A DNA stretch of 64,000 nt, taken from assembly GCA_023387735.1 (NCBI GenBank), contig JAEWHP010000043.1, positions 124,001 through 188,000 on the forward strand. The letters run 5' to 3'. The DNA comes from Pseudomonadota bacterium (lineage in GTDB: Bacteria > Pseudomonadota > Alphaproteobacteria > Rhizobiales > Xanthobacteraceae). Positions 25,507 through 35,363 of this stretch are shown one piece after another. Both the position numbers and the translations under genes were made by a program. The first letter of the stretch is position 1. Every line of letters starts with the position of its first letter. Below the pieces are notes generated by a model that did not search any database, was not told the origin of the DNA, and worked only from the letters and a program-made list of their open reading frames with translations.

Positions 25507-27012
25507 GTGACCCAGCCCACCGCTTCGCCAACGCTCGATACGTTGTTCAAACGCGTCCTGGCACGGCAGCCGGACGCACTGGCGCTGGTGGATCCTCCCA
25601 ACAAGCAGCGCGTGACAGGACAGCCGCCGAAGCGCCTCACCTACGCGCAGGCCGACCGCATGATTTCGTCGCTGGCCGCGCACTTCGTCGAATCCGGGTT
25701 GCCGTCGAATTCCGTGATCGCGGTTCAACTGCCGAACACGATCGAATTCGCGCTCACGATCCTCGCCGCCTTCCGTGCCGGCCTCGTGGTCGCGGTACTG
25801 CCGCTGCTCTGGCGACAGTCGGAACTGACCATGGCGCTGAACCGCACCGCGGCGCGGGCGATCGTCACGTCGAGCAAGGTCGATGGCGTCGTCTATTCGG
25901 ATCTCGCCATGAATGCCGCAGCCGAAGCGTTCTCGATCCGCCATGTCTGCGGCTTCGGCAGCGACCTGCCCGAGGGGATGGCCTCGCTCGACAACGCCAT
26001 CTTCCGGGAATCCCTGATCGCGCGCGCCGTCATCGAGGACGGGCGCAAGGCGGCGTTGATCTCGTTCGACATGACGGCGGACGGTTTCCGGCCCGTTCCG
26101 CGCGCCCATCTCGGCCTGATCGCGGGCGGCCTTGCGATATCGCTCGAAAGCGACGTGCCGCAAGGCGCGACCGTCCTGTCGGCCTTCTCGCCGATGTCGT
26201 TTGCCGGCCTCGCCTCCTCGCTTTCGGTCTGGCTATTGTCCGGCGGCACGCTGGTGCTGCACCACCCGTTCGACGACGAGGTGCTGGAACAGCAGATCAA
26301 CGAGTTGAAGTGCGACACGCTGATTGCGCCAGCGCAACTGGCGCTGAGGCTGGACGAACTCGACCTTGCAGGCCGGCTGCCGAGCTTGCGGAACGTCATC
26401 GGCCTGTGGCGCACGCCCGAACAGGTCACTGCCAGCGCGTGCTGGTCCGCGCAGCCGGCGACACTCACCGATGTGTACCTGTTCGGCGAAGCCGGCCTGT
26501 TCGGCGCACGCCGGATCGCCGAAGACGGCTCCCCGGCCCTGATCAAGCAAGGCCCTCATGGCGCGCCTCGCGAGATGCCGGGATCCTCGATATCGGGCGA
26601 AATCCTGCTGACTCCGCGCGGCACCCTGGGCCTGCGCGGGCCGATGGTGCCGGTCGCCGCCTACGCGCCGCCTCCGCCGCCGAGCGACTCGCTGATCGCA
26701 GCGCAGCCGCGCGACTACGTCGACACGGATTATGCCGCACGGCTCGATCGCACGACACGTGCGATCAATATCACCGCTCCTCCCTCTGGGATCATGGCCG
26801 TCGGCGGCTACCGCTTTCTGGGGCAGGACCTGCAGGAGTGGGCGCGGCGGCTCGGCCAGGGGGCGCTGCTGACGGCGTTGCCCGACCGGCTGAGCGGCCA
26901 CCGGCTCGCAGGCCGCGCCGCAGACAACGCGCGCGCCCGGGACGCGCTGACCGAACTCGGCCTTAACCCGTTGATGGTGGAAGCCTTTCGCGACCGGAGC
27001 AACACGCCCTGA
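25507..27012 (+). CDS. degenerate class I adenylate-forming (ANL) protein
   Basis: A 501-residue protein with the N-terminal fold of acyl-CoA/aryl ligases (LTYAQADRMISSLAAHFVESG, VAVQLPNT...). The phosphate-binding loop, normally TSGTTGxPK, reads SFDMTADGFRPVP, so the Gly/Ser/Thr core and the Lys are lost; the C-terminal lid is also short and lacks a clear catalytic Lys. Adenylation activity is therefore doubtful. It starts at GTG and sits between a peptide-binding protein and a degenerate GGDEF protein on the same strand. A regulatory or carrier-interacting role is possible; function unknown. Confidence 0.75.
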   Translation: MTQPTASPTLDTLFKRVLARQPDALALVDPPNKQRVTGQPPKRLTYAQADRMISSLAAHFVESGLPSNSVIAVQLPNTIEFALTILAAFRAGLVVAVLPLLWRQSELTMALNRTAARAIVTSSKVDGVVYSDLAMNAAAEAFSIRHVCGFGSDLPEGMASLDNAIFRESLIARAVIEDGRKAALISFDMTADGFRPVPRAHLGLIAGGLAISLESDVPQGATVLSAFSPMSFAGLASSLSVWLLSGGTLVLHHPFDDEVLEQQINELKCDTLIAPAQLALRLDELDLAGRLPSLRNVIGLWRTPEQVTASACWSAQPATLTDVYLFGEAGLFGARRIAEDGSPALIKQGPHGAPREMPGSSISGEILLTPRGTLGLRGPMVPVAAYAPPPPPSDSLIAAQPRDYVDTDYAARLDRTTRAINITAPPSGIMAVGGYRFLGQDLQEWARRLGQGALLTALPDRLSGHRLAGRAADNARARDALTELGLNPLMVEAFRDRSNTP

Positions 27013-27091
27013 GCACTCCGGGACGTTGACGCTGCATTAAGTCGGGCAAACTAGGATCGCGGGCTCCACAAGCGACGATCCGAGTAACCTG

Positions 27092-28318
27092 ATGTCCCAG
27101 CAAGGTCCGATCCTCATCGTATCAAACGCAAGGAAGCCGTCCTTCGCATCCCCGCTCGACGTCGCCAAGCTCTTTCCAATCGTCGAAACCGCATCGGGGG
27201 ACGCCTTCCGCGCAGTCGAGCAGATGCAGCCCGCCGCCGTGCTGGTTGCGACGTCAGACGTCGATGAGGCCGGACTTGCGGCACTGGCAGCAACGATTGC
27301 CAAGCGCCAACCATATCTGCCGCTGATTGCGATCGATCCACAGATCCCGCTGCCCGACAATGCGATCCCGCTATTTCAGAGCCCGGCCCGCTCCGACCGG
27401 CTTGTGGCCCGCTTGCGCGCCGCCCTTCGGGTCAGAACGCTGCATGCCACCGTCATGCGCCGGCTGGTGCCGTCGGTGCCGATGATGCTCTCGCAAATCA
27501 ATGCCGCACGTGACGCCACCGTCCTGCTGATCGGTCGCGGCAGCGCCTACCCAGCCCTGTCGGTCGCGCTCGGGGAATGCACCGGCGTCGTCGGCGCGCT
27601 TTCGATCGAAGCCGCGGCGAAGAACCTCAACACGCGCGATATCGATGGCATCGTGGTCGCAGAGGGTTTTGGCTCGCGCGTGGTCGACGCCTTCCTGACT
27701 GTGTTGGCTGAAGATGCCCGGTTCCGCCATCTTCCCGTCGTGGTGACCGGCTCCGATCTGCTGCCTGCATACGATCTGCCGAACCTCGAAATGATCTCGG
27801 GCGACCCCGCGCACGTGACGGCAACCGCGTTGCCGCTGGTCCGCCAGCACGCCTTCGAAGCGCATCTGAGCCGGACCCTGAAGGCGATCGACGCCGAAGG
27901 CCTGATCGACGCCCGAACCGGCCTGCTAACGCCCGAAGCCTTCGATCGCGATTTTGCCAGCGCCATCTATCAGACGCAGCAGCGCGGTGGGGGATTGTCG
28001 GTTGCGCGCTTTGCCTTCGATCCCGACCATCCCCGCGCGCAATTCGATGGCGCGCGGATCATCAGCCGCCTGATGCGGCAGATGGATTTCGGCGCAGCAC
28101 TTGAGGATGGCTCGGTCGTTGTCGCCTTTGCCGAGTGCGACCTGAAGACGGCTCACGTCATCGCACGGCGGCTGTCGAACGTGATGCGCCATACCAGCCA
28201 TGGCAAGCGCGAGGCGCGCGCAGAACCGACGGTTACGGTCGCAACGCTGCTGCCGAACGATTCCGTAAAATCGATAAGCTCGCGGCTCGAGGACGGCGCG
28301 CAACGCGCCGCATCGTGA
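27092..28318 (+). CDS. PleD-like protein with receiver-like domains and degenerate GGDEF domain
   Basis: A 408-residue protein. Two receiver-like folds (about residues 5-115 and 140-245) are followed by a GGDEF-type region (DARTGLLTPEAFDRDF near 272). The GGDEF signature itself is replaced by EDGSV (in LEDGSVVVAFAE, about 332), so diguanylate cyclase activity is unlikely. The second receiver-like domain lacks an obvious phosphorylation Asp site. It may be a c-di-GMP or protein-interaction scaffold. It lies 79 bp after the degenerate ANL gene. Confidence 0.7.
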   Translation: MSQQGPILIVSNARKPSFASPLDVAKLFPIVETASGDAFRAVEQMQPAAVLVATSDVDEAGLAALAATIAKRQPYLPLIAIDPQIPLPDNAIPLFQSPARSDRLVARLRAALRVRTLHATVMRRLVPSVPMMLSQINAARDATVLLIGRGSAYPALSVALGECTGVVGALSIEAAAKNLNTRDIDGIVVAEGFGSRVVDAFLTVLAEDARFRHLPVVVTGSDLLPAYDLPNLEMISGDPAHVTATALPLVRQHAFEAHLSRTLKAIDAEGLIDARTGLLTPEAFDRDFASAIYQTQQRGGGLSVARFAFDPDHPRAQFDGARIISRLMRQMDFGAALEDGSVVVAFAECDLKTAHVIARRLSNVMRHTSHGKREARAEPTVTVATLLPNDSVKSISSRLEDGAQRAAS

Positions 28319-28328
28319 TTGCCCCGCG

Positions 28329-31300
28329 CTACGCCGCCTTCTTGTTCTCGGCGAGATTGGCGAGTTGCCGCAGGATTTCGGTCGTGCCCATCAGACGCTC
28401 TTCCGGTGTTTTCCATTCCTGCAGGAACACCACCTTCATGTCGGGCCGCACCTTCGCGGCCTGGCCGTGCTGGCGAATGAAGTACACCAGCCGGTCCGGC
28501 TGCGCGAACTTGTTCTCGCGGAATGTAATCACCGCGCCCTTCGGTCCGGCATCGACCTTCTCGACATTGGCACGCCGGCAATAGGCCTTGATCGCGGCGA
28601 CCTTGAAGAGATAGCGGACCTCGTCGGGCAGCACGCCGAAACGGTCTCGCATCTCGGCGGCGAAATTGTCGATCTCCTCGTCGGTCTCGAGATCGGCGAG
28701 CCTTCGATAGAGCGACAACCGCACGGCTAGATCGTTGACGTAATCTTCCGGGATCAGCACCGGCATGCCGATGGTGATCTGCGGCGACCAGCGGTCGGCG
28801 GCGGGCTCCGCGACGCCGGCCTTGAGGTTGAGGATCGCCTCTTCCAGCATCGATTGATAGAGCTCGAAGCCGACTTCCTTGATGTGGCCGGATTGCTCCT
28901 CGCCGAGGAGATTGCCGGCGCCGCGGATGTCGAGATCGTGCGACGCCAGCTGGAAGCCCGCCCCCAGCGTTTCCAGCGACTGCAGCACCTTGAGCCGCCG
29001 TTCGGCCTGCGCGGTGATCTTCTGCTGCGCGGGCAGCGTGAACAGCGCATAGGCGCGCAGCTTGGAACGCCCGACCCGGCCGCGCAACTGATAGAGCTGC
29101 GCCAGTCCGAACATGTCGGCGCGGTGCACGATCAGCGTGTTGGCGGTCGGAATATCGAGACCGGACTCGATGATCGTGGTCGACAGCAGGATGTCGTACT
29201 TGCCGTCGTAAAACGCCGACATGATGTCTTCGATCACGGTCGGAGGCATCTGGCCGTGTGCGACCGCGACCTTCATCTCCGGCACATTCTTGTCGAGGAA
29301 ATCCTTGACGCTGGCGAGATCTTCGATCCGCGGCACCACATAGAACGCCTGTCCGCCGCGATAGCGTTCGCGCAGCAATGCCTCGCGGATCATCAGCGGG
29401 TCATGCGGCGCCACAAACGTCCGCACCGCCAGCCGGTCGACCGGCGGCGAGGCGATGATCGACAGATCGCGCACGCCGGTCAGCGCGAGCTGCAGCGTCC
29501 GCGGGATCGGCGTGGCGCTGAGCGTCAGCACATGCACCTGCGCACGCAATTGCTTCAACCGCTCCTTGTGGCTGACGCCAAAGTGCTGCTCCTCGTCGAC
29601 GATCAGAAGTCCCAGATCCCTGAACTTGATCGACTTGCCGAGCAGCGCATGCGTGCCGACCACGATATCGACGCTGCCGTCGGTCAGCCCCTTCTTGACC
29701 TGGGTCAGTTCCTTCGCGGGGATCAAGCGCGACGCTTGCGCGACATTGACCGGGAAGCCTCGAAAGCGTTCGGCAAAGTTCTTGCTGTGCTGACGGGCCA
29801 GGAGTGTCGTCGGCACCACGACCGCGACCTGCTTGCCATCGAGCGCGACCGCAAACGCCGCGCGTAGCGCCACCTCGGTCTTGCCGAAGCCGACGTCGCC
29901 GCAGATCAGCCGGTCCATCGGCCGGCCGCTTTCGAGGTCCTTCAGCGTGGACGTGATCGCCCCTAACTGGTCCTCGGTCTCCTCATACGGGAAACGCGCG
30001 CAAAACTCATCATAGACATGTGGCTGCACCGGCATTTTCGGCGCTTCGTGCAGATGCCGTTCGGCTGCGATCTTGATCAACTCGCCCGCGATCTCGCGGA
30101 TGCGGTTCTTGAGCTTGGCCTTGCGCGCCTGCCAGCCGCCGCCGCCGAGCCGATCGAGTTCGACATTGGCGTGATCGGAGCCGTAGCGCGACAGCAGTTC
30201 GATGTTTTCGACCGGCAGGAACAGCTTTGTCTCGGCGGCATAGTGCAGTTCAAGGCAGTCATGCGGCGCGCCGCCGACCTCGATCGTCTGCAGGCCGACA
30301 AAACGTCCAATGCCGTGCTCGACATGGACCACGAGATCGCCGGTCGAAAGGCTGGTGACTTCGGAGATGAAGTTGTCGAGCTTGCGGCTTGCCTTGCGCG
30401 GCCGCACCAGGCGGTCGCCGAGAATGTCCTGCTCGCTGATGACGGCGAATTCGTCGGTCTCGAAACCGCTTTCCATGCCGACGACCGCCAGCATGGCCTC
30501 GTTGCGCGGGGTCGCCTGTACCGTCCGCCATGCGTTGACGCTGGTGAGGTTGGCAAGCTTGTGATCCCGCAGCATGCTACTCATGCGGTCGCGCGAGCCT
30601 TCGCTCCACAGCGCGATCACCACCTTCTTGCGCTTCGCCTGCAGCGCCAGCACATGCGCCACTACGGCCTCGAACACGTTGACCGACGTATCGGCACGCT
30701 CGGGCGTGAAGTTGCGCCCCTGCCGCGCGCCGGCATCGAACACATCGGTGCCGTCATCCGGCATCGCAAATGGCGTCAGCCGCGCCAATGCAGCTTCGTT
30801 CAGCCGCGTCGTCCATTCCTGTTCGGTCAGATAGAGCCGGTCCGGCGGCAACGGCTTGTAGATCGCGCCGGAGCCTGGATGTTCCAGCGCTTCGCGCCTT
30901 GCCTCGTAATAGTCGGCGATTTGCTTGAAGCGCTCGCGGGCGGCATCCTCGCCCTGCGGTTCGATCGCGACCGGCGCGCCGTCGAGATAGTCGAACAGCG
31001 TGTCCATCCGCTCCTGAAACAGCGGCAGCCAATGCTCCATGCCGGGATGGCGGCGGCCTTCGCTGACGGCTTCGTAGAGCAGGTCGTCGCGCTCCGGCGC
31101 GCCGAAGGTCGCGACATAGCCCATGCGAAAGCGGCGGATGGTTTCGGTGACGAGCTGAAATTCCGAGACCGGAACCAGATCGAGAGCGCGCATGTCGAGC
31201 AGCGTGCGCTGGGTTTCCGCATCGAAGGTACGGATCGATTCCAGGCTGTCACCGAAGAAGTCGAACCGCACCGGCTGGTCGAGGCCGGCCGGAAACAGGT

Positions 31301-31847
31301 CGAGGATGCCGCCGCGCACGGCGTACTCGCCGGGCTCGCGCACGGTCGAGGAGCGGTTGTAGCCATTGTGCTCCAGCCAGGCGACGATCGAGTCCATTGG
31401 CACGACATGGCCTGGCGCAACCGACAACGCCTGCGCCGCCACGACCTCGCGGGCCGGCACGCGCTGGACGATGGCGTTGACCGTCGTCAGCACGATCAGC
31501 GGCTTGTCGCTGCCCTTGAGGCGCGAAAGCCGCGCCAGCGTGGTCAGGCGTTGCGCCAGCACGCCGCCATGCGGCGACACCCTGTCGTAGGGCTGACAAT
31601 CCCAGGCCGGGAATTGCATGACCGGCAGATCCGGCGCGAAGAACTCCAGCGCCCGCGCGAGTTGCTGCATGCGCGACCCGTCGCGGCATACCACTGCAAG
31701 GCTCACCGCCGGCGGCTTAGGTTTGGCCGCGACCGCCCGCGCCAGGTCGGCGACGACCAGCCCCTCCGCGCCCTCCGCGACATTGGCAAAGGTCAGCGCG
31801 CGCCCGGGTGCAAGCAGCGCGGCGGGAGATTTGACCGGCGACTTCAT
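28329..31847 (-). CDS. mfd: transcription-repair coupling factor Mfd
   Basis: A 1172-residue protein of full Mfd length. The UvrB-like N-terminal part, the RNA polymerase interacting domain (LSTGDLVVHVEHGIGRFVG, near 490), Walker A GDVGFGKTE, DEEQHFG box and the RecG-like TRG region are present. It removes stalled RNA polymerase and recruits UvrA. The start overlaps the sdhE stop by ATGA-type overlap. It is convergent with the GGDEF-like gene, 10 bp apart. Confidence 0.97.
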   Translation of the reverse strand: MKSPVKSPAALLAPGRALTFANVAEGAEGLVVADLARAVAAKPKPPAVSLAVVCRDGSRMQQLARALEFFAPDLPVMQFPAWDCQPYDRVSPHGGVLAQRLTTLARLSRLKGSDKPLIVLTTVNAIVQRVPAREVVAAQALSVAPGHVVPMDSIVAWLEHNGYNRSSTVREPGEYAVRGGILDLFPAGLDQPVRFDFFGDSLESIRTFDAETQRTLLDMRALDLVPVSEFQLVTETIRRFRMGYVATFGAPERDDLLYEAVSEGRRHPGMEHWLPLFQERMDTLFDYLDGAPVAIEPQGEDAARERFKQIADYYEARREALEHPGSGAIYKPLPPDRLYLTEQEWTTRLNEAALARLTPFAMPDDGTDVFDAGARQGRNFTPERADTSVNVFEAVVAHVLALQAKRKKVVIALWSEGSRDRMSSMLRDHKLANLTSVNAWRTVQATPRNEAMLAVVGMESGFETDEFAVISEQDILGDRLVRPRKASRKLDNFISEVTSLSTGDLVVHVEHGIGRFVGLQTIEVGGAPHDCLELHYAAETKLFLPVENIELLSRYGSDHANVELDRLGGGGWQARKAKLKNRIREIAGELIKIAAERHLHEAPKMPVQPHVYDEFCARFPYEETEDQLGAITSTLKDLESGRPMDRLICGDVGFGKTEVALRAAFAVALDGKQVAVVVPTTLLARQHSKNFAERFRGFPVNVAQASRLIPAKELTQVKKGLTDGSVDIVVGTHALLGKSIKFRDLGLLIVDEEQHFGVSHKERLKQLRAQVHVLTLSATPIPRTLQLALTGVRDLSIIASPPVDRLAVRTFVAPHDPLMIREALLRERYRGGQAFYVVPRIEDLASVKDFLDKNVPEMKVAVAHGQMPPTVIEDIMSAFYDGKYDILLSTTIIESGLDIPTANTLIVHRADMFGLAQLYQLRGRVGRSKLRAYALFTLPAQQKITAQAERRLKVLQSLETLGAGFQLASHDLDIRGAGNLLGEEQSGHIKEVGFELYQSMLEEAILNLKAGVAEPAADRWSPQITIGMPVLIPEDYVNDLAVRLSLYRRLADLETDEEIDNFAAEMRDRFGVLPDEVRYLFKVAAIKAYCRRANVEKVDAGPKGAVITFRENKFAQPDRLVYFIRQHGQAAKVRPDMKVVFLQEWKTPEERLMGTTEILRQLANLAENKKAA

Positions 31848-32134
31848 GCGTCGTGATCCACGGCGCGAAACGCCTTGATCCGGTCGAACAGCGCGGTCGC
31901 ATGTTCCGGCGCGAGCGGCTTGTCGCCGATCACCGCGGCATAAAGATCGGGATCGGGAAGCTCGAGCAGGCGCTCGAATTGATCCAGTTCGCCATCGCGC
32001 AGATCCAATATCTCGGCATCCGCAAAGCGCCCGAGGATCAGGTCCATCTCACGGGTGCCGCGATGCCAACAGCGGAACAAGAGCCGCTTGCGACGGTCAT
32101 CGAGGCCGTCGCTTGATCGTGTCGTTCCCGTCAT
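31844..32134 (-). CDS. sdhE: succinate dehydrogenase assembly factor SdhE
   Basis: A 96-residue SdhE/Sdh5 protein. RRKRLLFRCWHRGTREMDLILG carries the conserved RGxxE motif needed for FAD attachment to SdhA. The usual pairing of sdhE with mfd and recG in alphaproteobacteria is seen here. ATG at 32134 is preferred over a TTG at 32143. Confidence 0.95.
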   Translation of the reverse strand: MTGTTRSSDGLDDRRKRLLFRCWHRGTREMDLILGRFADAEILDLRDGELDQFERLLELPDPDLYAAVIGDKPLAPEHATALFDRIKAFRAVDHDA

Positions 32135-32241
32135 TTTCGCCAATCCATCCGAACGCCAAAAGCCCGGACGTGCCGGGCGGGGTTGATATAGCGACAGGGA
32201 TCGCAGATGTCAGCCCTTTGTGTTCGCGATTATCAACTGTC

Positions 32242-32317
32242 TCGTCATTGCCGGGCTTGACCCGGCAATCCATCCTCTTTTCAAGATGGATGCGCGGGTC
32301 AAGCCCGCGCATGACGA
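32242..32317. repeat. palindromic intergenic repeat, family 2, three-hairpin form
   Basis: A 76-bp palindrome from TCGTCAT to ATGACGA. Inside are TTGCCGGG-CTTGA-CCCGGCAA, a central CCATC/GATGG pair and GCGCGGG-TCAAG-CCCGCGC. The two outer loops are reverse complements. It lies 21 bp upstream of the recG start, so the recG promoter must lie within or before it. Confidence 0.8.
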
Positions 32318-32338
32318 CTTGTGTGCGACGGGAGACTG

Positions 32339-34447
32339 ATGCGCCCCACCCTGCTCAATCCGCTGTTTGCGCCGGTCACGAGCCTGCCCGGCGTCGGGCC
32401 GAAGCAGGACAAGCTGCTGCGCTACCTGCTCGGCCGCGATGAGACACCGCGGCTGGTCGATCTGCTGCTGCATCTGCCGGCGAGCGTGATCGACCGCCGG
32501 GCGCGCCCGAAAATTCGCGAGGCCGTGCAGGGAACCGTGGTGACGCTGGAGGTCACGGTCGATCGCCACCGGCCGCCGCCGCCGCGCAATTCCCGCGCGC
32601 CCTACCTCGTCTATGCCTCTGATGATACCGGCGACGTGGTGCTGACGTTCTTTCGGGCCAAGCCCGGCTATGTCGAGAAATTGCTGCCGGTGGGCGAGAA
32701 ACGCTACGTCTCGGGCACACTGCAGATGTACGACGGCATTCCGCAGATCGTGCATCCAGACCGTGTCGTCGACGAGGCGGCGTTCTCCAAATTGTCGGGC
32801 ATCGATCCGGTGTATCCCCTCACGGAGGGGCTGGCACTCGGTTCGCTGCGACGGGCCATTGCGCAGGCGCTGCTGAAGCTGCCGGACTTGCCCGAATGGA
32901 TCAGCCCGGAGGTCATTCGCCGCTGCAGCTTTCCGCCGATCCGTGAAGCGCTCAATCGCGTTCATGTCCCGGTCGAACTCACGGATATCCTGCCCGATGG
33001 CCCGTTCTGGTCGCGGCTGGCGTTTGACGAGTTGCTCGCCGGACAGCTGGCGCTGGCGCTGGTGCGCGCACAGTTGCGACGCCCGGCCGGCGACCGACAC
33101 GCCGGCGACGGCCAACTGCGCCACAGGATCATCGACGCGCTGCCCTATGCGCTGACGGCCTCGCAACGCGAGGCGGTTGCCGCCATCACCGAGGATCTGC
33201 GCCAGCCGGTGCGGATGCTGCGGCTGCTGCAGGGCGATGTCGGCTCCGGCAAGACGGTCGTGGCGCTGCTCGCCGCCGCTGCGGTCACCGAGGCCGGCAA
33301 GCAGGCGGCGCTGATGGCGCCGACCGAAATCCTCGCGCGCCAGCACATCAAGACCATCACGCCTTTGGCCGAACGCGCCGGACTGCGGGTGGCGATCCTC
33401 ACGGGCCGCGAGAAGGGCAAGGAGCGGCGCGAGATTCTGGCGCGGCTGGAAGCCGGCGAGATCGATTTCCTCGTCGGCACCCACGCGCTCATCCAGGACG
33501 ACGTGATCTTCAAGGCGCTGGCGCTGGCGGTGGTCGACGAACAGCATCGGTTCGGCGTCCGCGAGCGGCTGGCGCTGACCAACAAGGGCGAAGCCGTCGA
33601 CGTGCTGGTGCTGAGCGCAACGCCGATCCCGCGCACGCTGGTGCTGACTTACTTTGGCGACATGGACGTCTCCGAATTGCGCGAGAAACCCGCGGGCCGG
33701 CAGCCGATCGACACCCGTACCGTTCCCGCCAGCAGGCTGGATGACGTCGTGGATGCGGTCGGCCGCGCGCTGAAGGCGGGCAAGCTGGTGTACTGGATCT
33801 GCCCGCTGGTCGAGGAATCCGAGGCCGAGGGCATCGAGCACCTCACCAACGCCACCGAGCGCTTCGAGCGGCTGCAGAAACGTTTCGGCGACAGGGTTGG
33901 CCTGGTGCACGGGCAGATGAAGGGTTTGGACAAAGATCGCGTGATGGCGCAATTCGCTGCCCACGAAATCAACCTGCTGGTGGCGACCACCGTGGTCGAG
34001 GTCGGCGTCGATGTCCCCGCCGCGACCATCATGGTGATCGAGAATGCCGAGCGGTTTGGCCTCGCGCAATTGCACCAGCTCCGTGGCCGGATCGGCCGCG
34101 GCTCGGAGGCGTCGACGTGCCTGCTGCTCTACAGGGAGCCGCTCGGCGAGATGTCGGCGGCGCGGCTGAAGGTGATCCGCGAGACCACCGACGGCTTTCG
34201 GATTGCCGAGGAGGACCTCAAGCTGCGCGGCGAAGGCGACGTGCTCGGCATCCGCCAGAGCGGCCTGCCCGGCTATCGGATTGCGCGTTCCGACGTCCAC
34301 GCGCAACTGATCACGCAAGCGCGCGACGAGGCGCTGCGGATCATGAAGGACAATCCGAAGCTGAAGGGCGAGCGCGGCGAGGCGCTACGGTGTTTGCTGT
34401 ATCTGTATGAGCGGGATGAAGCCGTACCGCTGATTGGGGCAGGCTGA
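32339..34447 (+). CDS. recG: ATP-dependent DNA helicase RecG
   Basis: A 702-residue RecG with N-terminal wedge domain (VTSLPGVGPKQDKLL), Walker A GDVGSGKTV, DEQH box (VVDEQHRFG) and the helicase C-terminal half with TRG motif (QLHQLRGRIGRG). It reverses stalled replication forks. GGGAGA before the ATG at 32339 sets the start. It is divergent from sdhE-mfd with a palindromic repeat between. Confidence 0.97.
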   Translation: MRPTLLNPLFAPVTSLPGVGPKQDKLLRYLLGRDETPRLVDLLLHLPASVIDRRARPKIREAVQGTVVTLEVTVDRHRPPPPRNSRAPYLVYASDDTGDVVLTFFRAKPGYVEKLLPVGEKRYVSGTLQMYDGIPQIVHPDRVVDEAAFSKLSGIDPVYPLTEGLALGSLRRAIAQALLKLPDLPEWISPEVIRRCSFPPIREALNRVHVPVELTDILPDGPFWSRLAFDELLAGQLALALVRAQLRRPAGDRHAGDGQLRHRIIDALPYALTASQREAVAAITEDLRQPVRMLRLLQGDVGSGKTVVALLAAAAVTEAGKQAALMAPTEILARQHIKTITPLAERAGLRVAILTGREKGKERREILARLEAGEIDFLVGTHALIQDDVIFKALALAVVDEQHRFGVRERLALTNKGEAVDVLVLSATPIPRTLVLTYFGDMDVSELREKPAGRQPIDTRTVPASRLDDVVDAVGRALKAGKLVYWICPLVEESEAEGIEHLTNATERFERLQKRFGDRVGLVHGQMKGLDKDRVMAQFAAHEINLLVATTVVEVGVDVPAATIMVIENAERFGLAQLHQLRGRIGRGSEASTCLLLYREPLGEMSAARLKVIRETTDGFRIAEEDLKLRGEGDVLGIRQSGLPGYRIARSDVHAQLITQARDEALRIMKDNPKLKGERGEALRCLLYLYERDEAVPLIGAG

Positions 34448-34453
34448 GCGCCA

Positions 34454-35245
34454 TCAATCCACCTTCACCTTTACGGGCGCCGGCGTCGGCTGCAACGCCG
34501 CGGGCGAATTCGCGACGCGTGCGGCGTTGGCCATGCCGGCCAGTGCGGCGTTGCGCTTTTGCGGGTCGGAGCCGGGCTGCACCACGCCGGCGGACATGAT
34601 CAGGGTCGCGGCGTCCTCGGTGGACATGTCGACTTCGATGATCTTGCTCTTCGGCACATAGAAGAAGAATCCCGTGGTCGGGTTCGGCGCGCAGGGCAGG
34701 AACACCGAGATGTGCTCCTCCTCGCCCGGCAGTTTGGCCGCGATGTTGACGCTCGGCGACTGCGAGATCAGCACGATCGACCACATGCCCGGCGAGGGAA
34801 ACTCGACCAGGCCGACCTTGCGGAAGCTCGAGCCCTTGCCCGAGAACAGCGTCTCGAACACCTGCTTCAGCCCGCGATAGATCGCGCGCACCACCGGCAT
34901 CCGGCCGAGCAGCCTTTCGCCGAGATCGACCAGCGTGCGGCCGATCAAATTGGCGGCGAGGAAACCGAGCAGCGTCAGCGCCACGACAGCTACGATCAGC
35001 CCCGAGCCGGGCAGCCCGAACGGCAGGTAGGTCTCCGGCCGGTAGGCATAGGGCACGAACGGGCGGACGATGCTGTCGACCCAGTTCACGAACCACCAGG
35101 TCAAATACAGCGTGATCGCGACCGGCCCTGCGACAATCAGCCCGGTCAGAAAATAGTTCCGGAAACGACCCATAATCCCGGTATGGGACTCCTCCGGCAG
35201 GGGGTCATCCGGAGGCGCGGTCGGAGGCAGGTCTTCGCGGTTCAT
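34454..35245 (-). CDS. DUF502 family membrane protein
   Basis: A 263-residue protein with a cytosolic N-terminus, two membrane helices (about residues 31-55 and 82-103) and a DUF502 domain containing PVVRAIYRGLKQVFETLF and LVEFPSPGMW. The function of DUF502 is not known; in plants related proteins (COV) affect membrane trafficking. It ends 6 bp from the convergent recG. Confidence 0.88.
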   Translation of the reverse strand: MNREDLPPTAPPDDPLPEESHTGIMGRFRNYFLTGLIVAGPVAITLYLTWWFVNWVDSIVRPFVPYAYRPETYLPFGLPGSGLIVAVVALTLLGFLAANLIGRTLVDLGERLLGRMPVVRAIYRGLKQVFETLFSGKGSSFRKVGLVEFPSPGMWSIVLISQSPSVNIAAKLPGEEEHISVFLPCAPNPTTGFFFYVPKSKIIEVDMSTEDAATLIMSAGVVQPGSDPQKRNAALAGMANAARVANSPAALQPTPAPVKVKVD

Positions 35246-35363
35246 TCGGGTTCCAGGTCAGGACAGCCGGACACGACATTCTGGCGCGATCGGATCGCAC
35301 CTCAGCCAGCTAAGCCATCCTAGCAGGTTTTTGAAGACCCGGCGTGACAACAGACAGGCTTGA

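Noticed and set aside
29000..31856. Long plus-strand frames antisense to mfd, up to 612 codons
   Set aside because: They are mirror images of a real conserved gene in GC-rich DNA and have shadow-type composition rich in Arg, Gln and His.
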